Assembly: GCA_949358305.1 (NCBI GenBank)
Contig: OX442317.1
Coordinates: forward strand, 11,102,186-11,166,185
Direction of reading: 5' to 3'
Source of the DNA: Strigamia acuminata
Lineage: Eukaryota > Arthropoda > Chilopoda > Geophilomorpha > Linotaeniidae
Length of the DNA stretch: 64,000 nucleotides
Made by a program: the position numbers and the translations under genes. This document shows, piece by piece, positions 20,626-28,862 of the stretch. The notes beneath the pieces are model-generated. The model searched no databases, was not told where the DNA came from, and worked only from the letters and a program-made list of their open reading frames with translations. Numbering within the stretch: position 1 is the first letter of the stretch; every line of letters begins with the position of its first letter.

Positions 20626-21612
20626 TTAAACTGCCATGTCCATTTTAATTGCTGGATGTGGGTTATACCCAACCAAACGAAAGTCCCCGGCTACAAATTC
20701 GTCCACATTAGCCACAGCCCTGTCCACAAACAGCTTGGGAAACGGCCTCGGTGTGCGCGCCAACTGCGTCTTCACGGCCTCAACGTGATTGACGTAAATG
20801 TGCGCGTCGCCCATCGTGTGAACAAAGTCGCCAGGCTTCAAATCCGCCACGTGGGCGAGCATGCGCGTCAGCAGCGAATAACTCGCCACATTGAAGGGCA
20901 CACCGAGTCCCATATCCGCCGATCTCTGGTAAAGTTGGCAGGACAACTCGCCCTCGCTCACGTAAAATTGGGTCAGAACGTGGCAAGGCGGCAGCGCCAT
21001 TTGCGCAACGTCCGTCGGATTCCACGCCGACATTATAATTCGCCTGTTGTCAGGATCGTTGCGGATTAAATCCACGACGTGCTGCAGCTGATCGAAGCCT
21101 TGTCCGTCGTAATCAGCATGAGCGCCACGATACTCGGCCCCGAAATGGCGCCATTGGAAGCCGTAGACAGGTCCAACGTCGCCTTCTGGGTTGTCGGTCA
21201 GTCCGACGCGATCCAAGAACTCGCGCGAACTGTTTCCGTCCCATATTCGGACGCCCTTTTCACTCAAGTCTTTGGTGTTCGTCGATCCTCTGATGAACCA
21301 GAGCAGTTCTTCCACCACGCCGCGCCAGAAAACGCGCTTAGTCGTCATTAGCGGCATTTGGTTGTCTCGGAGACTGTACCGCGCTTGCATGCCGAAAAGC
21401 GAGAGGGTTCCGGTGCCCGTTCGGTCTTTCCTCAGCTTACCGTGGTCTAATATCTCTTGCAACTGGTCAAGATATTTGTATTCGCAATGGGAAGATCTCT
21501 TCAGTGGTTCCACTTGGTTCGCGTCGGTTGCCATTGTTATTAGAGGATGAATGATTGGTTTTGAAACGAGGAGGTTTTTAATAATTTTTTTTTGGGGACG
21601 TCGCGTGGACAT
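20626..21612 (-). CDS. thyA: Thymidylate synthase
   Basis: A complete TS of 328 residues from the ATG at 21610-21612, or 302 residues from Met27 (MATDANQ), which better matches the family length. It methylates dUMP to dTMP using methylene-tetrahydrofolate. Visible signatures are RTGTGT (64-69, phosphate binding), ALPPCH with catalytic C210, QRSAD (229-233), the folate-site region GDAHIY and the C-terminal HPAIKMDMAV. All key residues are present. It is strikingly GC-rich (many GCG, CGC and GTC codons) in a roughly 30% GC neighbourhood, and is flanked by direct repeats, both signs of recent acquisition. TS genes also occur in hytrosaviruses and other large insect viruses, where they raise nucleotide supply. 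This one could be host-derived or viral. Confidence 0.95.
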   Translation of the reverse strand: MSTRRPQKKIIKNLLVSKPIIHPLITMATDANQVEPLKRSSHCEYKYLDQLQEILDHGKLRKDRTGTGTLSLFGMQARYSLRDNQMPLMTTKRVFWRGVVEELLWFIRGSTNTKDLSEKGVRIWDGNSSREFLDRVGLTDNPEGDVGPVYGFQWRHFGAEYRGAHADYDGQGFDQLQHVVDLIRNDPDNRRIIMSAWNPTDVAQMALPPCHVLTQFYVSEGELSCQLYQRSADMGLGVPFNVASYSLLTRMLAHVADLKPGDFVHTMGDAHIYVNHVEAVKTQLARTPRPFPKLFVDRAVANVDEFVAGDFRLVGYNPHPAIKMDMAV

Positions 21613-21954
21613 ATTTTGTATTAAGGAACTTTTTATTTAATCGGTATTATTATTTCGCTTGTTAAGATATTTGTATTACACTTTTCAAAGAAACAAAAAC
21701 ATTTTTATTCACTTTGCTCGGCAATTAAAGTATTATTAAAGTACATTTGCAATTTTTTCTTCGTTTTTTTAATCCCGTGTATTTTGACTGGACTGTGGCG
21801 TTAATATGTTTCTATGGCAATCGATGTTTGTTTATTCATTCAATTTTCGTGACTTTTACAATCTAATTTGTCATTTATCAGAATCAAAATTCAAAATTCG
21901 CTCTCGCCAAGTCGCAGCGCCGCTCTGGATGGATACAAGATTAATGATACATTA

Positions 21955-22412
21955 TGTGCGTTCAATCTGCGAGACTAAAGTCACTTAACTGACTTAACTG
22001 ACTTTAGAGGGCGGAAGTGACGATAATTACGTCACATTTTGCCCAAGTAAAGTCACTTAAGTGACTTTCAGGAAAGTAACTGGAAAGTTCCTTTTCTGCC
22101 TTTTAAAAGTCACTTATGTGCGTGCGCATGCGCATTGCACATTTAACAAACTACAGTGGCAGCCATTTTGTTCTCGATGAACACGGTAAATTCACGTGTG
22201 GCATACGGTAAATCCACGTGTGGCATACGGTAGATTCACGCGTGGCTTCACGTGTGGCACACGGTAGATTCACGTGTCACACGGTAAATTCACGTGTGGC
22301 ACACGGTAAATGGAAATGGAAGTGGTGGTAAGTAAGTGCATTCAATGAAAAGTGACTTTGAGGAAAGTAAGGAAAGTGAAAGTCACTTCTTCTAAGACAG
22401 ATTGAACGCACC
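21955..22412. mobile_element. MITE with GTGCGTTCAATCTG ends
   Basis: The left end TGTGCGTTCAATCTG..AGACTAAAGTCACTT is inverted at the right end (reverse complement GGTGCGTTCAATCTGTCTTAG). Inside are several palindromic AAGTCACTTAAGTGACTT motifs and a minisatellite. It is non-coding. The hairpin at 40959-41112 has similar outer bases (TGCATTCAA). Confidence 0.6.
22181..22311 (+). repeat. Minisatellite, unit about 21 bp
   Basis: About six imperfect copies of ACGGTAAATTCACGTGTGGC, with variants GGTAGATT and CACGCGTGG. Each copy holds the palindrome CACGTG. Confidence 0.7.
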
Positions 22413-22916
22413 TTCAACCAATAGCATCAATCACGTGTTTCTTCCTCAGGGGCGGACCTAGCACCGGGCTATTTGGGTTTGACTCTCTCTCGACACATAT
22501 TCACCAACAACAACACACAAAGATCACAGCTTAGAACTTCACCCTGGATCCAAGTATTGGCCGTGTAACGTTTGGTGAGTTGAGATTCTGCTGTTTCCAC
22601 TGTTTTATCGGTGGAACCAGCCCCATTTGCGCTTGATTACGAATCTTGGGTAACGCCTGAGAAAACCGCTCACCGCCGACCATCGCTGAGTCTTGTTGAG
22701 ACTCGCCATTGCCGACAGAGTAAACTACTGCTCGTACACCATCGCGAACGACTGTAAGCCACCACAGAGTCCCTCCGGAGCTTGCAGTCTGAGCCATCGA
22801 ACGAGTAGCGAATTTTTTACCCGCTTACTGCCGACCATTGCGAGAGCGTCATTGAGCTTGCTCATTGGGGCTCTCATCACTGCCGCACGAGCAAAAACAC
22901 TTGCCGTGAACCATCG

Positions 22917-23250
22917 CTTTTACTCCGTATTATTTATCATTTATCAGTCATTTATCAGAGTACAGGGCTCTGAATACTGTAATTTCATGTTGAAATCATC
23001 TGAGCTGGCCTTGCAATAAATTGTGCTGAGCCAACACTTTAACCGATCTGTTAAAAGTGTCTAGCCCATGTGTCTAATTACTTTTGTACAAAAAGGGGGC
23101 TATTTCTTGATCGCACTATACGTAAAACCCTTCCAGTGCCTACCCCATCTGAGCCGTCACTGCAACACATCATGCTGAGCCAACACATAAACTGATCGGT
23201 TAAACGTGTCTAGCGCCTGTGTCTTGCTACTTTTATACAAGAGTGAAATT
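22917..23250 (+). repeat. Dispersed repeat copy A (shared with 47100-47455)
   Basis: It shares strings such as CATTTATCAGAGTACAGGGC, TGAGCCAACACTTTAAC, GTGCCTACCCCATCTGAGCC and GGGCTATTTCTTGATCGCA with copy B in the same orientation. Each copy has an internal duplication (the 'TGAGCCAACAC...GTCTAG' unit occurs twice). No coding capacity; probably a MITE or SINE remnant. Confidence 0.65.
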
Positions 23251-23673
23251 TGTCTCAGCGAGTCCGCCTCGCCATTTTGTGTGTGCCGTTTGTTGCATAC
23301 ACAAAATCTTCCTTTGTTCAAACGTGAGCTTTGTTGCTCACGTTTCATTTCTATTCTTTCTTCATTAATTTCTAGTCATTAATTAATTAACAATTCATTT
23401 TATTATAGTTCCTAGTAAAATACCGAATAAAGTTGTTTTGTATTATTTTTGTTCAACAAAACTTGAGTTATCTTTAAATAAAAATTCACCCCTAGACACA
23501 TTTTACAGGACAACAGAGTTTAAGACCTATAAGTGGCATTTCAATAGCGGTTTATCTTGAGAAAAGGTAAGTATACCTCAGGATAAATACTTGGATCGCA
23601 ACAATTTGTAATAGCAGTTGAAAATAAAACATAATTTTTAATTTCATATAGTGCATTATAAGTGTCGAATAAT

Positions 23674-24597
23674 ATGATATTTAAAAAAAATCTAATGGAT
23701 GATTTGTTCAAGTCAATAAACCGAAAAGTCTCTGACAGAAAACTGCTTTATACATTTTCACATTTCATTTTACGAAGTGCGCTAAGTGCACCGGTTACTC
23801 AGGAAAATGCTAATATTGAGGAAAATGCTGATCTACGTGAAAGATATACATGTCTATTTCACAAACACGATCATTGTGGTTACGTAATTTTAAGGTTTTT
23901 AGAATCATCGATATATCTGATGCGAAATATTAGTGTTGTTTTAGATGATGACGTTTTTGAGGAAGGTGTGAACTACTTATCATCAACTAGCATAATTACA
24001 GACGATGAAAGGGAAACAGCTGAAGCGTATCTAAAGTTGTCTCATTATACAATAACCAACATTGAAATATTCTCAGAAGATTATAATGATTTTTCAATAA
24101 CATACTTGAATGAAATTATAAAGAAAAATGAGCGAAAGGGACAATTCGTATGGGGTCCCTTTTATTGGGCTTTTTTGCATCGATATGTATATCGAATGGA
24201 ATCCAAGATGATGACGCTAGGCGATTATCAAACCACACTAGATGATGAAAAACCGTTATTACAAAATTGCTTTACTACATTATATTGGTTTTTCAAAGTT
24301 TGCGATGAATTACTGCCATGTGGTATGTGTAGTTATCATTATAAAATACACAAATTTGGAAATGAATTGTCCACGATGGTCATGAATTATTATCCAAGTA
24401 GATTATTTCAACCTAGTTTAAATTATGACACTGATTCAAAGTCGGAAAAAAAGTTTTTCAAATTGAGATTATTAAGCATTAATTTATTTCTTGTACATCA
24501 TCGTCATAATCATTTACTACAACAAACAGACAATTATACAGATTATGACATTCTTACATTTATTAACGATATTTCCTCAGCCAAAATCAACGATTAA
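23674..24597 (+). CDS. p33: P33-like FAD sulfhydryl oxidase (Ac92 family)
   Basis: This 307-residue protein starts at the ATG at 23674; a GTG at 23662 is in frame but unlikely. Erv/Ac92-type features are FVWGPFYWAFLH (W160, W165, H169; FAD contact), LPCGMC (redox pair C216-x2-C219) and LVHHRHN (273-279), the FAD-binding His..Asn element. The N-terminal 150 residues are helical, as in the baculovirus enzyme, which is longer than cellular Erv1. P33 is a core gene across baculoviruses, nudiviruses and hytrosaviruses; it forms disulfides in virion proteins. A TTATAAG motif, the baculovirus late-promoter type, lies about 17 bp upstream. The frame and catalytic residues are intact. Confidence 0.85.
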   Translation: MIFKKNLMDDLFKSINRKVSDRKLLYTFSHFILRSALSAPVTQENANIEENADLRERYTCLFHKHDHCGYVILRFLESSIYLMRNISVVLDDDVFEEGVNYLSSTSIITDDERETAEAYLKLSHYTITNIEIFSEDYNDFSITYLNEIIKKNERKGQFVWGPFYWAFLHRYVYRMESKMMTLGDYQTTLDDEKPLLQNCFTTLYWFFKVCDELLPCGMCSYHYKIHKFGNELSTMVMNYYPSRLFQPSLNYDTDSKSEKKFFKLRLLSINLFLVHHRHNHLLQQTDNYTDYDILTFINDISSAKIND

Positions 24598-24724
24598 ATT
24601 TACACACATAAACGGTATATTGGAAACATCTGCTCTGCCACGTCATGACAATACAACAATAATCTATTTTTCTCTATTATTGAGCATGCACATTTCTGTA
24701 CAGTTATTAAGGTCACCAAGACAA

Positions 24725-25081
24725 TTAGGACAAAACAATCTCAAATTTATATTCCAGTAAATTTTTAAAGTGTACCATGTCTTTTTTAAAGAATTTTATG
24801 GGCAAATTGGTACGTGACGATTTATAATATACACCATAAAATGGGCAATTGGATATAGTAACTATGTGCACATTGATAGCGGCATCAAATTCGTGTTTCC
24901 ACAGTCCATATTGATTAATTTTTAACATCATGAGACTGGAAGACTGCAGTTTGTCTAAAACACGCACGACTTCGATTACTGAATTCAAATAATTAAGTAC
25001 TTTTATATTAAATGATTGTCCCAATTTTACATATAAATCAAATCGAGATGGCCAATATGTTACTAAATCGTAGAAGCTCAT
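24725..25081 (-). CDS. Unknown viral-type protein, 118 aa
   Basis: It starts at the ATG at 25079-25081 (MSFYDLVTYWPSRFDLYVKL) and converges tail-to-tail on the p33 gene with 127 bases between stops. The composition is soluble with mixed strands and helices. There are no cysteine motifs and no membrane segment. The size, intact frame and dense placement between p33 and the P6.9-like gene support a real gene. The function is not recognised. Confidence 0.5.
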   Translation of the reverse strand: MSFYDLVTYWPSRFDLYVKLGQSFNIKVLNYLNSVIEVVRVLDKLQSSSLMMLKINQYGLWKHEFDAAINVHIVTISNCPFYGVYYKSSRTNLPIKFFKKDMVHFKNLLEYKFEIVLS

Positions 25082-25195
25082 TATCGGTTCGATATCTATC
25101 TATAATAATATAAAAAAAAAAGTTTTGTATTTAAAAAATAAAACAACTTTTTTTCAAATACAAAACAAATTAAATATCGTTTAAATTAACCAAGA

Positions 25196-25360
25196 ATGAA
25201 AAAAAAGAAATGTTATTGTGTGACTTGTGAGTTATGTAAAAACAAATTTAAACGAATAAGGAAATCGTCCTGTTTAAAACCGTTACGAAGAAGACACAGG
25301 AGAAGATCCAGATCAAGATCTAGAAGTAAATCAAAATCTCCTTCTAGATCGAGTAAATGA
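25196..25360 (+). CDS. P6.9-like Arg/Ser-rich protamine, 54 aa
   Basis: This short ORF starts ATGAAAAAAAAGAAATG. The N-terminal third has a Cys cluster (C6, C8, C11, C14, with C26 further on) in a Lys-rich context. The C-terminal half is almost only Arg, Ser and Lys (RRRHRRRSRSRSRSKSKS), the composition of protamines and of baculovirus P6.9, the DNA-condensing core protein of the nucleocapsid. Two genes away is p33, another core gene. The Cys-rich head is unusual for P6.9 and may allow disulfide or zinc cross-linking, possibly by P33. The repeated AGA TCC AGA TCA codons argue for selection on protein rather than noise. An SR-type fragment is the alternative. Confidence 0.6.
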   Translation: MKKKKCYCVTCELCKNKFKRIRKSSCLKPLRRRHRRRSRSRSRSKSKSPSRSSK

Positions 25361-25435
25361 CCGCTATAAATCTAAAATTAAAGGCTCATACATGAATTAA
25401 TAATGTACATTTAATTTCATAAAAAAATACTTATT

Positions 25436-25732
25436 ATGTTTCAACAATATATATCGTTATGCCAAAAACAATTAAAATGGTATAAGAACTACTTCATTAT
25501 TTATACAGAGGAATTTATTCCATCATTTAGAAATTATTACGAAATATTATCTTCTTTTGACAAGCCTGTGAATACATTCATTTTGCAATCATACTTACAT
25601 TATCTTGTGAAAGTAAAAATATTTTTATGGTCACACGAAATATATGCTGCAAAATTTCAATCTTTTATTCAAGAATTTACAGCATATATTGATTTAATTA
25701 ATCGTCATTACTATCTAGTTTTTTATAATTAA
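25436..25732 (+). CDS. Unknown small protein, 98 aa
   Basis: An intact ORF (MFQQYISLCQKQLKWYKNYF), strongly aromatic (Tyr/Phe-rich) and helical, just 75 bp after the P6.9-like gene and in the same direction. No clear transmembrane helix, although the segment around LHYLVKVKIFLW is hydrophobic. Not recognised. The neighbourhood suggests a virion or core role, which is inference only. Confidence 0.45.
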   Translation: MFQQYISLCQKQLKWYKNYFIIYTEEFIPSFRNYYEILSSFDKPVNTFILQSYLHYLVKVKIFLWSHEIYAAKFQSFIQEFTAYIDLINRHYYLVFYN

Positions 25733-25842
25733 CAGTGTTTGTTTTTAATAAAACATAATACTGTGAAAGTTTCGCGATTCAAACAAGAATGAACAAAAAA
25801 AAATATTATTGGAAAATAAATAAAAAATAAATTATAAACCTC

Positions 25843-25935
25843 AGCTATTTAATTAATGTTATATTAAAAATCCCAACTATTAAATTAATGTTATATTTCC
25901 CTCAACTATTAAATTAATGTATTAAATTAATGTGT
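25843..25935 (+). repeat. Short AT-rich tandem repeat
   Basis: Three to four imperfect copies of CAACTATTAAATTAATGTTA separated by a few bases. It lies in the spacer before the AlkB gene. Confidence 0.6.
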
Positions 25936-26085
25936 GCAAATGCAATGTTAATTTTAGGATTTTTATCTAATTTTACAATATTTTTAAAAACACTTCAACA
26001 TTTACATTTTCACATAAATCCAAGAAACACTTGTAAATTCAGAAGACCTACTACCATCTAACTGACAACTGGATAAGAAAAAAAC

Positions 26086-26748
26086 ATGGCGGTGAATACA
26101 GTAGAGCCTGTATGTTGGACAGATATTCACGAACAGGATTTACACTTGCAATATGGAGAACTGTTCAACAAAAAGGAAGCTGATTCATTGTTTCAAAAGC
26201 TGGAAAAAGAAATCACATACTATACTGGTAGACTCGGTCAAATAAGGATTTATGGGAAGTGGAGATGTATACCAAGACAACAAGTAGCATTCGGCGATGA
26301 TGGATTAACATATACATTTTCTGGTAACACTCTTCCTGTTAGAAGTTGGACTCCTCTTTTACAGGAAATAAGAAATATTGTTCAATTTGTTACCGAACAT
26401 GAGTTCAACTTCGTTCTTATAAATCGATATGCAAATGGAAATCAGACAATCGGCGAACATCGAGACGATGAAGCGGACCTAGATCCAAACGCACCGATAG
26501 CAAGTCTGTCTTTAGGACAAACCAGAAAATTTGTCCTCCGTCACGTTGCTATCAAGCGAAAGTATGCTACAGACTCCTCAAGTTCACTGCCAAAGAATAT
26601 TACTCTCGCTTTAGAACATGGCAGCATTCTGCTAATGCACCAACCTACCAACCGTTTTTGGTATCACGGACTTCCTCGACAAAGTTCTGCAAAAAATCCA
26701 AGAATCAATTTAACTTTTAGGAATATCATTCAAAGTTCCATGAAATAA
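26086..26748 (+). CDS. AlkB-family Fe(II)/2-oxoglutarate dioxygenase (ALKBH2/3-like)
   Basis: This 220-residue enzyme is expected to remove alkyl groups from DNA or RNA bases by oxidation. Visible residues are N113-x-Y115 (LINRYANG, 2-oxoglutarate contact), the iron ligands H125-x-D127 (EHRDDE) and H194 (WYHGLP), and R206-x5-R212 (RINLTFR, 2-oxoglutarate carboxylate). The substrate-lid region 'RIYGKWRCIPRQQVAFGD' resembles ALKBH2/3. The start ATG has a good eukaryotic context (ACATGG). Codon use is less AT-biased than neighbours. AlkB domains are known in some plant RNA viruses and in cells, but I know of none as a core gene of insect nuclear DNA viruses. It looks like a captured host gene, or part of the host flank. 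Confidence 0.85.
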   Translation: MAVNTVEPVCWTDIHEQDLHLQYGELFNKKEADSLFQKLEKEITYYTGRLGQIRIYGKWRCIPRQQVAFGDDGLTYTFSGNTLPVRSWTPLLQEIRNIVQFVTEHEFNFVLINRYANGNQTIGEHRDDEADLDPNAPIASLSLGQTRKFVLRHVAIKRKYATDSSSSLPKNITLALEHGSILLMHQPTNRFWYHGLPRQSSAKNPRINLTFRNIIQSSMK

Positions 26749-27159
26749 ATCATATATGTGATTATTACAATCTACTTTTCGGAGTGAATTTAGAATCATT
26801 GAAAACATAGGTTTTGTCTTTGACTTTTGAGGGTTTCCAAATTGATTCCCCTCAATGGATTAGATTCTACAAAGGAATCTTGAACATAGAACATTACAAA
26901 CAAAAGTAATTTCAATAAAATTTCAATTATTAAAGTTTACTAAAATTCTGAATTCACTAAAATTAAGCTAAATATTTTAAATTCAGTAAAAGTTTGCTAC
27001 AATTCTAAATTTACTAAAATTGAACTTTTTTTTTTAAAATTCAATAATAGTTCACTCCAATTCTAAATTTACTAAAATGGAACTATATATTTTAAATTCA
27101 ATAAAGTTCACTAAAACTTCTAAATATAATAAAATTTCACATAAAATCTCTTATTATTA
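26749..27159. other. Gene-free AT-rich simple-sequence stretch
   Basis: Consists mainly of degenerate units of the type TCAATAAAGTTCACTAAAATTCTAAATT (here split: TTCACTAAAATTCT, AAATTTACTAAAAT), repeated at least six times from 26930. No coding signal. Confidence 0.5.
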
Positions 27160-28734
27160 AACTTAATAAATGATCTTCATCGCACACATCTGTGTCTCTG
27201 CTTTAGTAACACGACATGGTGTCAGAAGTGGTCCGTGACCGAACGCAATTTTGCCTGGCGAGGAGCGTGAGTGTGTGCGAAGTTTCGGAGCGAGGCAAGA
27301 GGGGGAAAAGCGGAGAAAACAAACAAAAAATGGGAAATATAGCCCACGTGTCACCGGAAACGTCTCCTGCTAGTTCTCCTGGACTTTCGCCACCGGGCTC
27401 GCCAAACCGTTTCATCACGACCCGTAGAAGAGTCGGTCCGAACATTTTACAACACACAGTGCCAATCTTCGATCGCGGGCCAATGTATCCGCTCCCTCCT
27501 GGTCCAACGCATGTCGCAGCCGCATCAGCAGGCCGTACAGCTTTTGTTTGGCGTTATATCGGAGGAAATACCGTTTTTAGTCGATGGTTTCGTGAAGAAC
27601 ACCTCCGAAAGGTTCAGCGACCGGGTCCCTCAGTTGACATTGATGTCTATTATTTTCCGAAACCGGGCCTTCGACTCCGATCACGAGTGGACATCGAGAA
27701 ATTTTGTATCATGAACGATCTCCCTTATAACCCCGAGTTATTCTTTTTCGGCAACATGGAGCACACGTTACCTTTAATTCCTCCTTTAATTCCTCCTTTA
27801 ATTCCTCCGGATATTTTGGAAACGTCGACATTGAAGAATGACGAGTTGAAGCAGTATGATCAGGTTAAGAAGGTATTAGGAAAGTATTTCGTCGGAAAAA
27901 TGAGGAACGTAATTTATGAGCGGGCAAAATTTCATCGTAGAAAACAAGAGGTTGGCGAGACAGTTGATGCATTTCTCACAGCGCTTCATAAGCTGATCGA
28001 TACGTGTAATTACTCGACGTTGAGGGACGAACTGGTGCGCGACAGGTTTGTGGTCGGGATTTTGGATGCAAAGGTGTCTGAGGCGCTTCAATTGGACGAC
28101 AAATTAACTCTCGAAACGGCGGTGGAGAAGGCGCGAATGGAGGAGGCGGTGAGTGGACACACTCCTCAACAGAGTTTCATTCGGGCCGAGGAGTAGACTG
28201 CGCTGACGATGGGAGAAGTGAAGTCAGGTCGTCTGTGTCAGACCAAGCGGAGGACGACGGGCGGACAGCAAAAGGTGCTAATCAGCCAAGCGGGAGCCAG
28301 TCGTGAGCCAGGGCGGCCGAGCGATGAGGCCCGGGTGCCGAAATTGTAATTTCTGAGACACGACCGTAGCTAATGCACCGCGAAAGGTGGTGGGGGGGAG
28401 AGAATGCGGGACCGGAGACGGCGGCGATTACCGAGGGTGCCACGACAACAAGATCCTGGCGCATTACGCAGAGACTCATAGGAAGCATGAACTGAACATT
28501 GATGTGTGAGTTTATTAAATTCGTTTTGTTTTTACATTTGTGTAGATTTGAGTTATTTTATATTGTTGTTTTATTTGTAATTTGCATGTATGTCCCATAT
28601 GGGAAAAGGGGAGGTGGTGGCGCACACGCTGCAAGTGCAATGGACTTCGTCAGGTGTAACCTCGCAGCAGTTGATCACTTAATAAATGATTTTCATCATG
28701 CACACATCGGTGTCTCTGCTTTAGTAACACGACA
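27160..28734 (+). mobile_element. Deleted Ty3/gypsy LTR retrotransposon
   Basis: A terminal repeat end ACTTAATAAATGATYTTCAT...TTAGTAACACGACA occurs at 27160-27216 and 28677-28734. The left copy is followed at once by TGGTGTCAGAAGTGG, a typical gypsy primer-binding site. A gag ORF follows, then a short stretch without pol, and a polypurine tract GGGAAAAGGGGAGG (28601-28614) before the right repeat. The left LTR is truncated at its outer side. The pol region is deleted. The internal part is GC-rich compared with its surroundings. Confidence 0.7.
27216..28196 (+). CDS. Gag-like protein of the LTR element
   Basis: The frame is open for 326 codons from an ATG that overlaps the primer-binding site; a more natural start is the ATG near 27330 (MGNIAHVSPETSP). 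A proline-rich N-terminus is followed by a LIPP triple repeat and a retrotransposon capsid domain (retrotrans_gag): 'KVLGKYFVGK', 'YERAKFHRRKQ..GETVDAF', 'LRDELVRDRFVVGI', 'LDDKLTLETAVEKA'. There is no zinc knuckle or protease downstream, since the element is deleted. Not viral in the insect-virus sense; a host transposon. Confidence 0.65.
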   Translation: MVSEVVRDRTQFCLARSVSVCEVSERGKRGKSGENKQKMGNIAHVSPETSPASSPGLSPPGSPNRFITTRRRVGPNILQHTVPIFDRGPMYPLPPGPTHVAAASAGRTAFVWRYIGGNTVFSRWFREEHLRKVQRPGPSVDIDVYYFPKPGLRLRSRVDIEKFCIMNDLPYNPELFFFGNMEHTLPLIPPLIPPLIPPDILETSTLKNDELKQYDQVKKVLGKYFVGKMRNVIYERAKFHRRKQEVGETVDAFLTALHKLIDTCNYSTLRDELVRDRFVVGILDAKVSEALQLDDKLTLETAVEKARMEEAVSGHTPQQSFIRAEE

Positions 28735-28862
28735 TAAACAGACAACAATTTGTCACAATTAATTATTAAATAAAACTAGCACGGTCACATAGTTTGTCAA
28801 AGTGTTTTCTGCTTTAATTGTTTTGATCCAATAACTCTAAAAATTTGTTAAAAAGGTAATAA

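Larger units (their letters stand above)
21613..23673. other. 2 kb gene-free repeat region
   Basis: It contains a MITE with inverted ends (21955-22412), a minisatellite (22181-22311), the right direct repeat (22446-22473), and a dispersed repeat (22917-23250) shared with 47100-47455. No supported gene. Confidence 0.5.

Noticed and set aside
20656-21550. Plus-strand and alternative-frame ORFs over the TS gene
   Set aside because: Shadows of a GC-rich gene.
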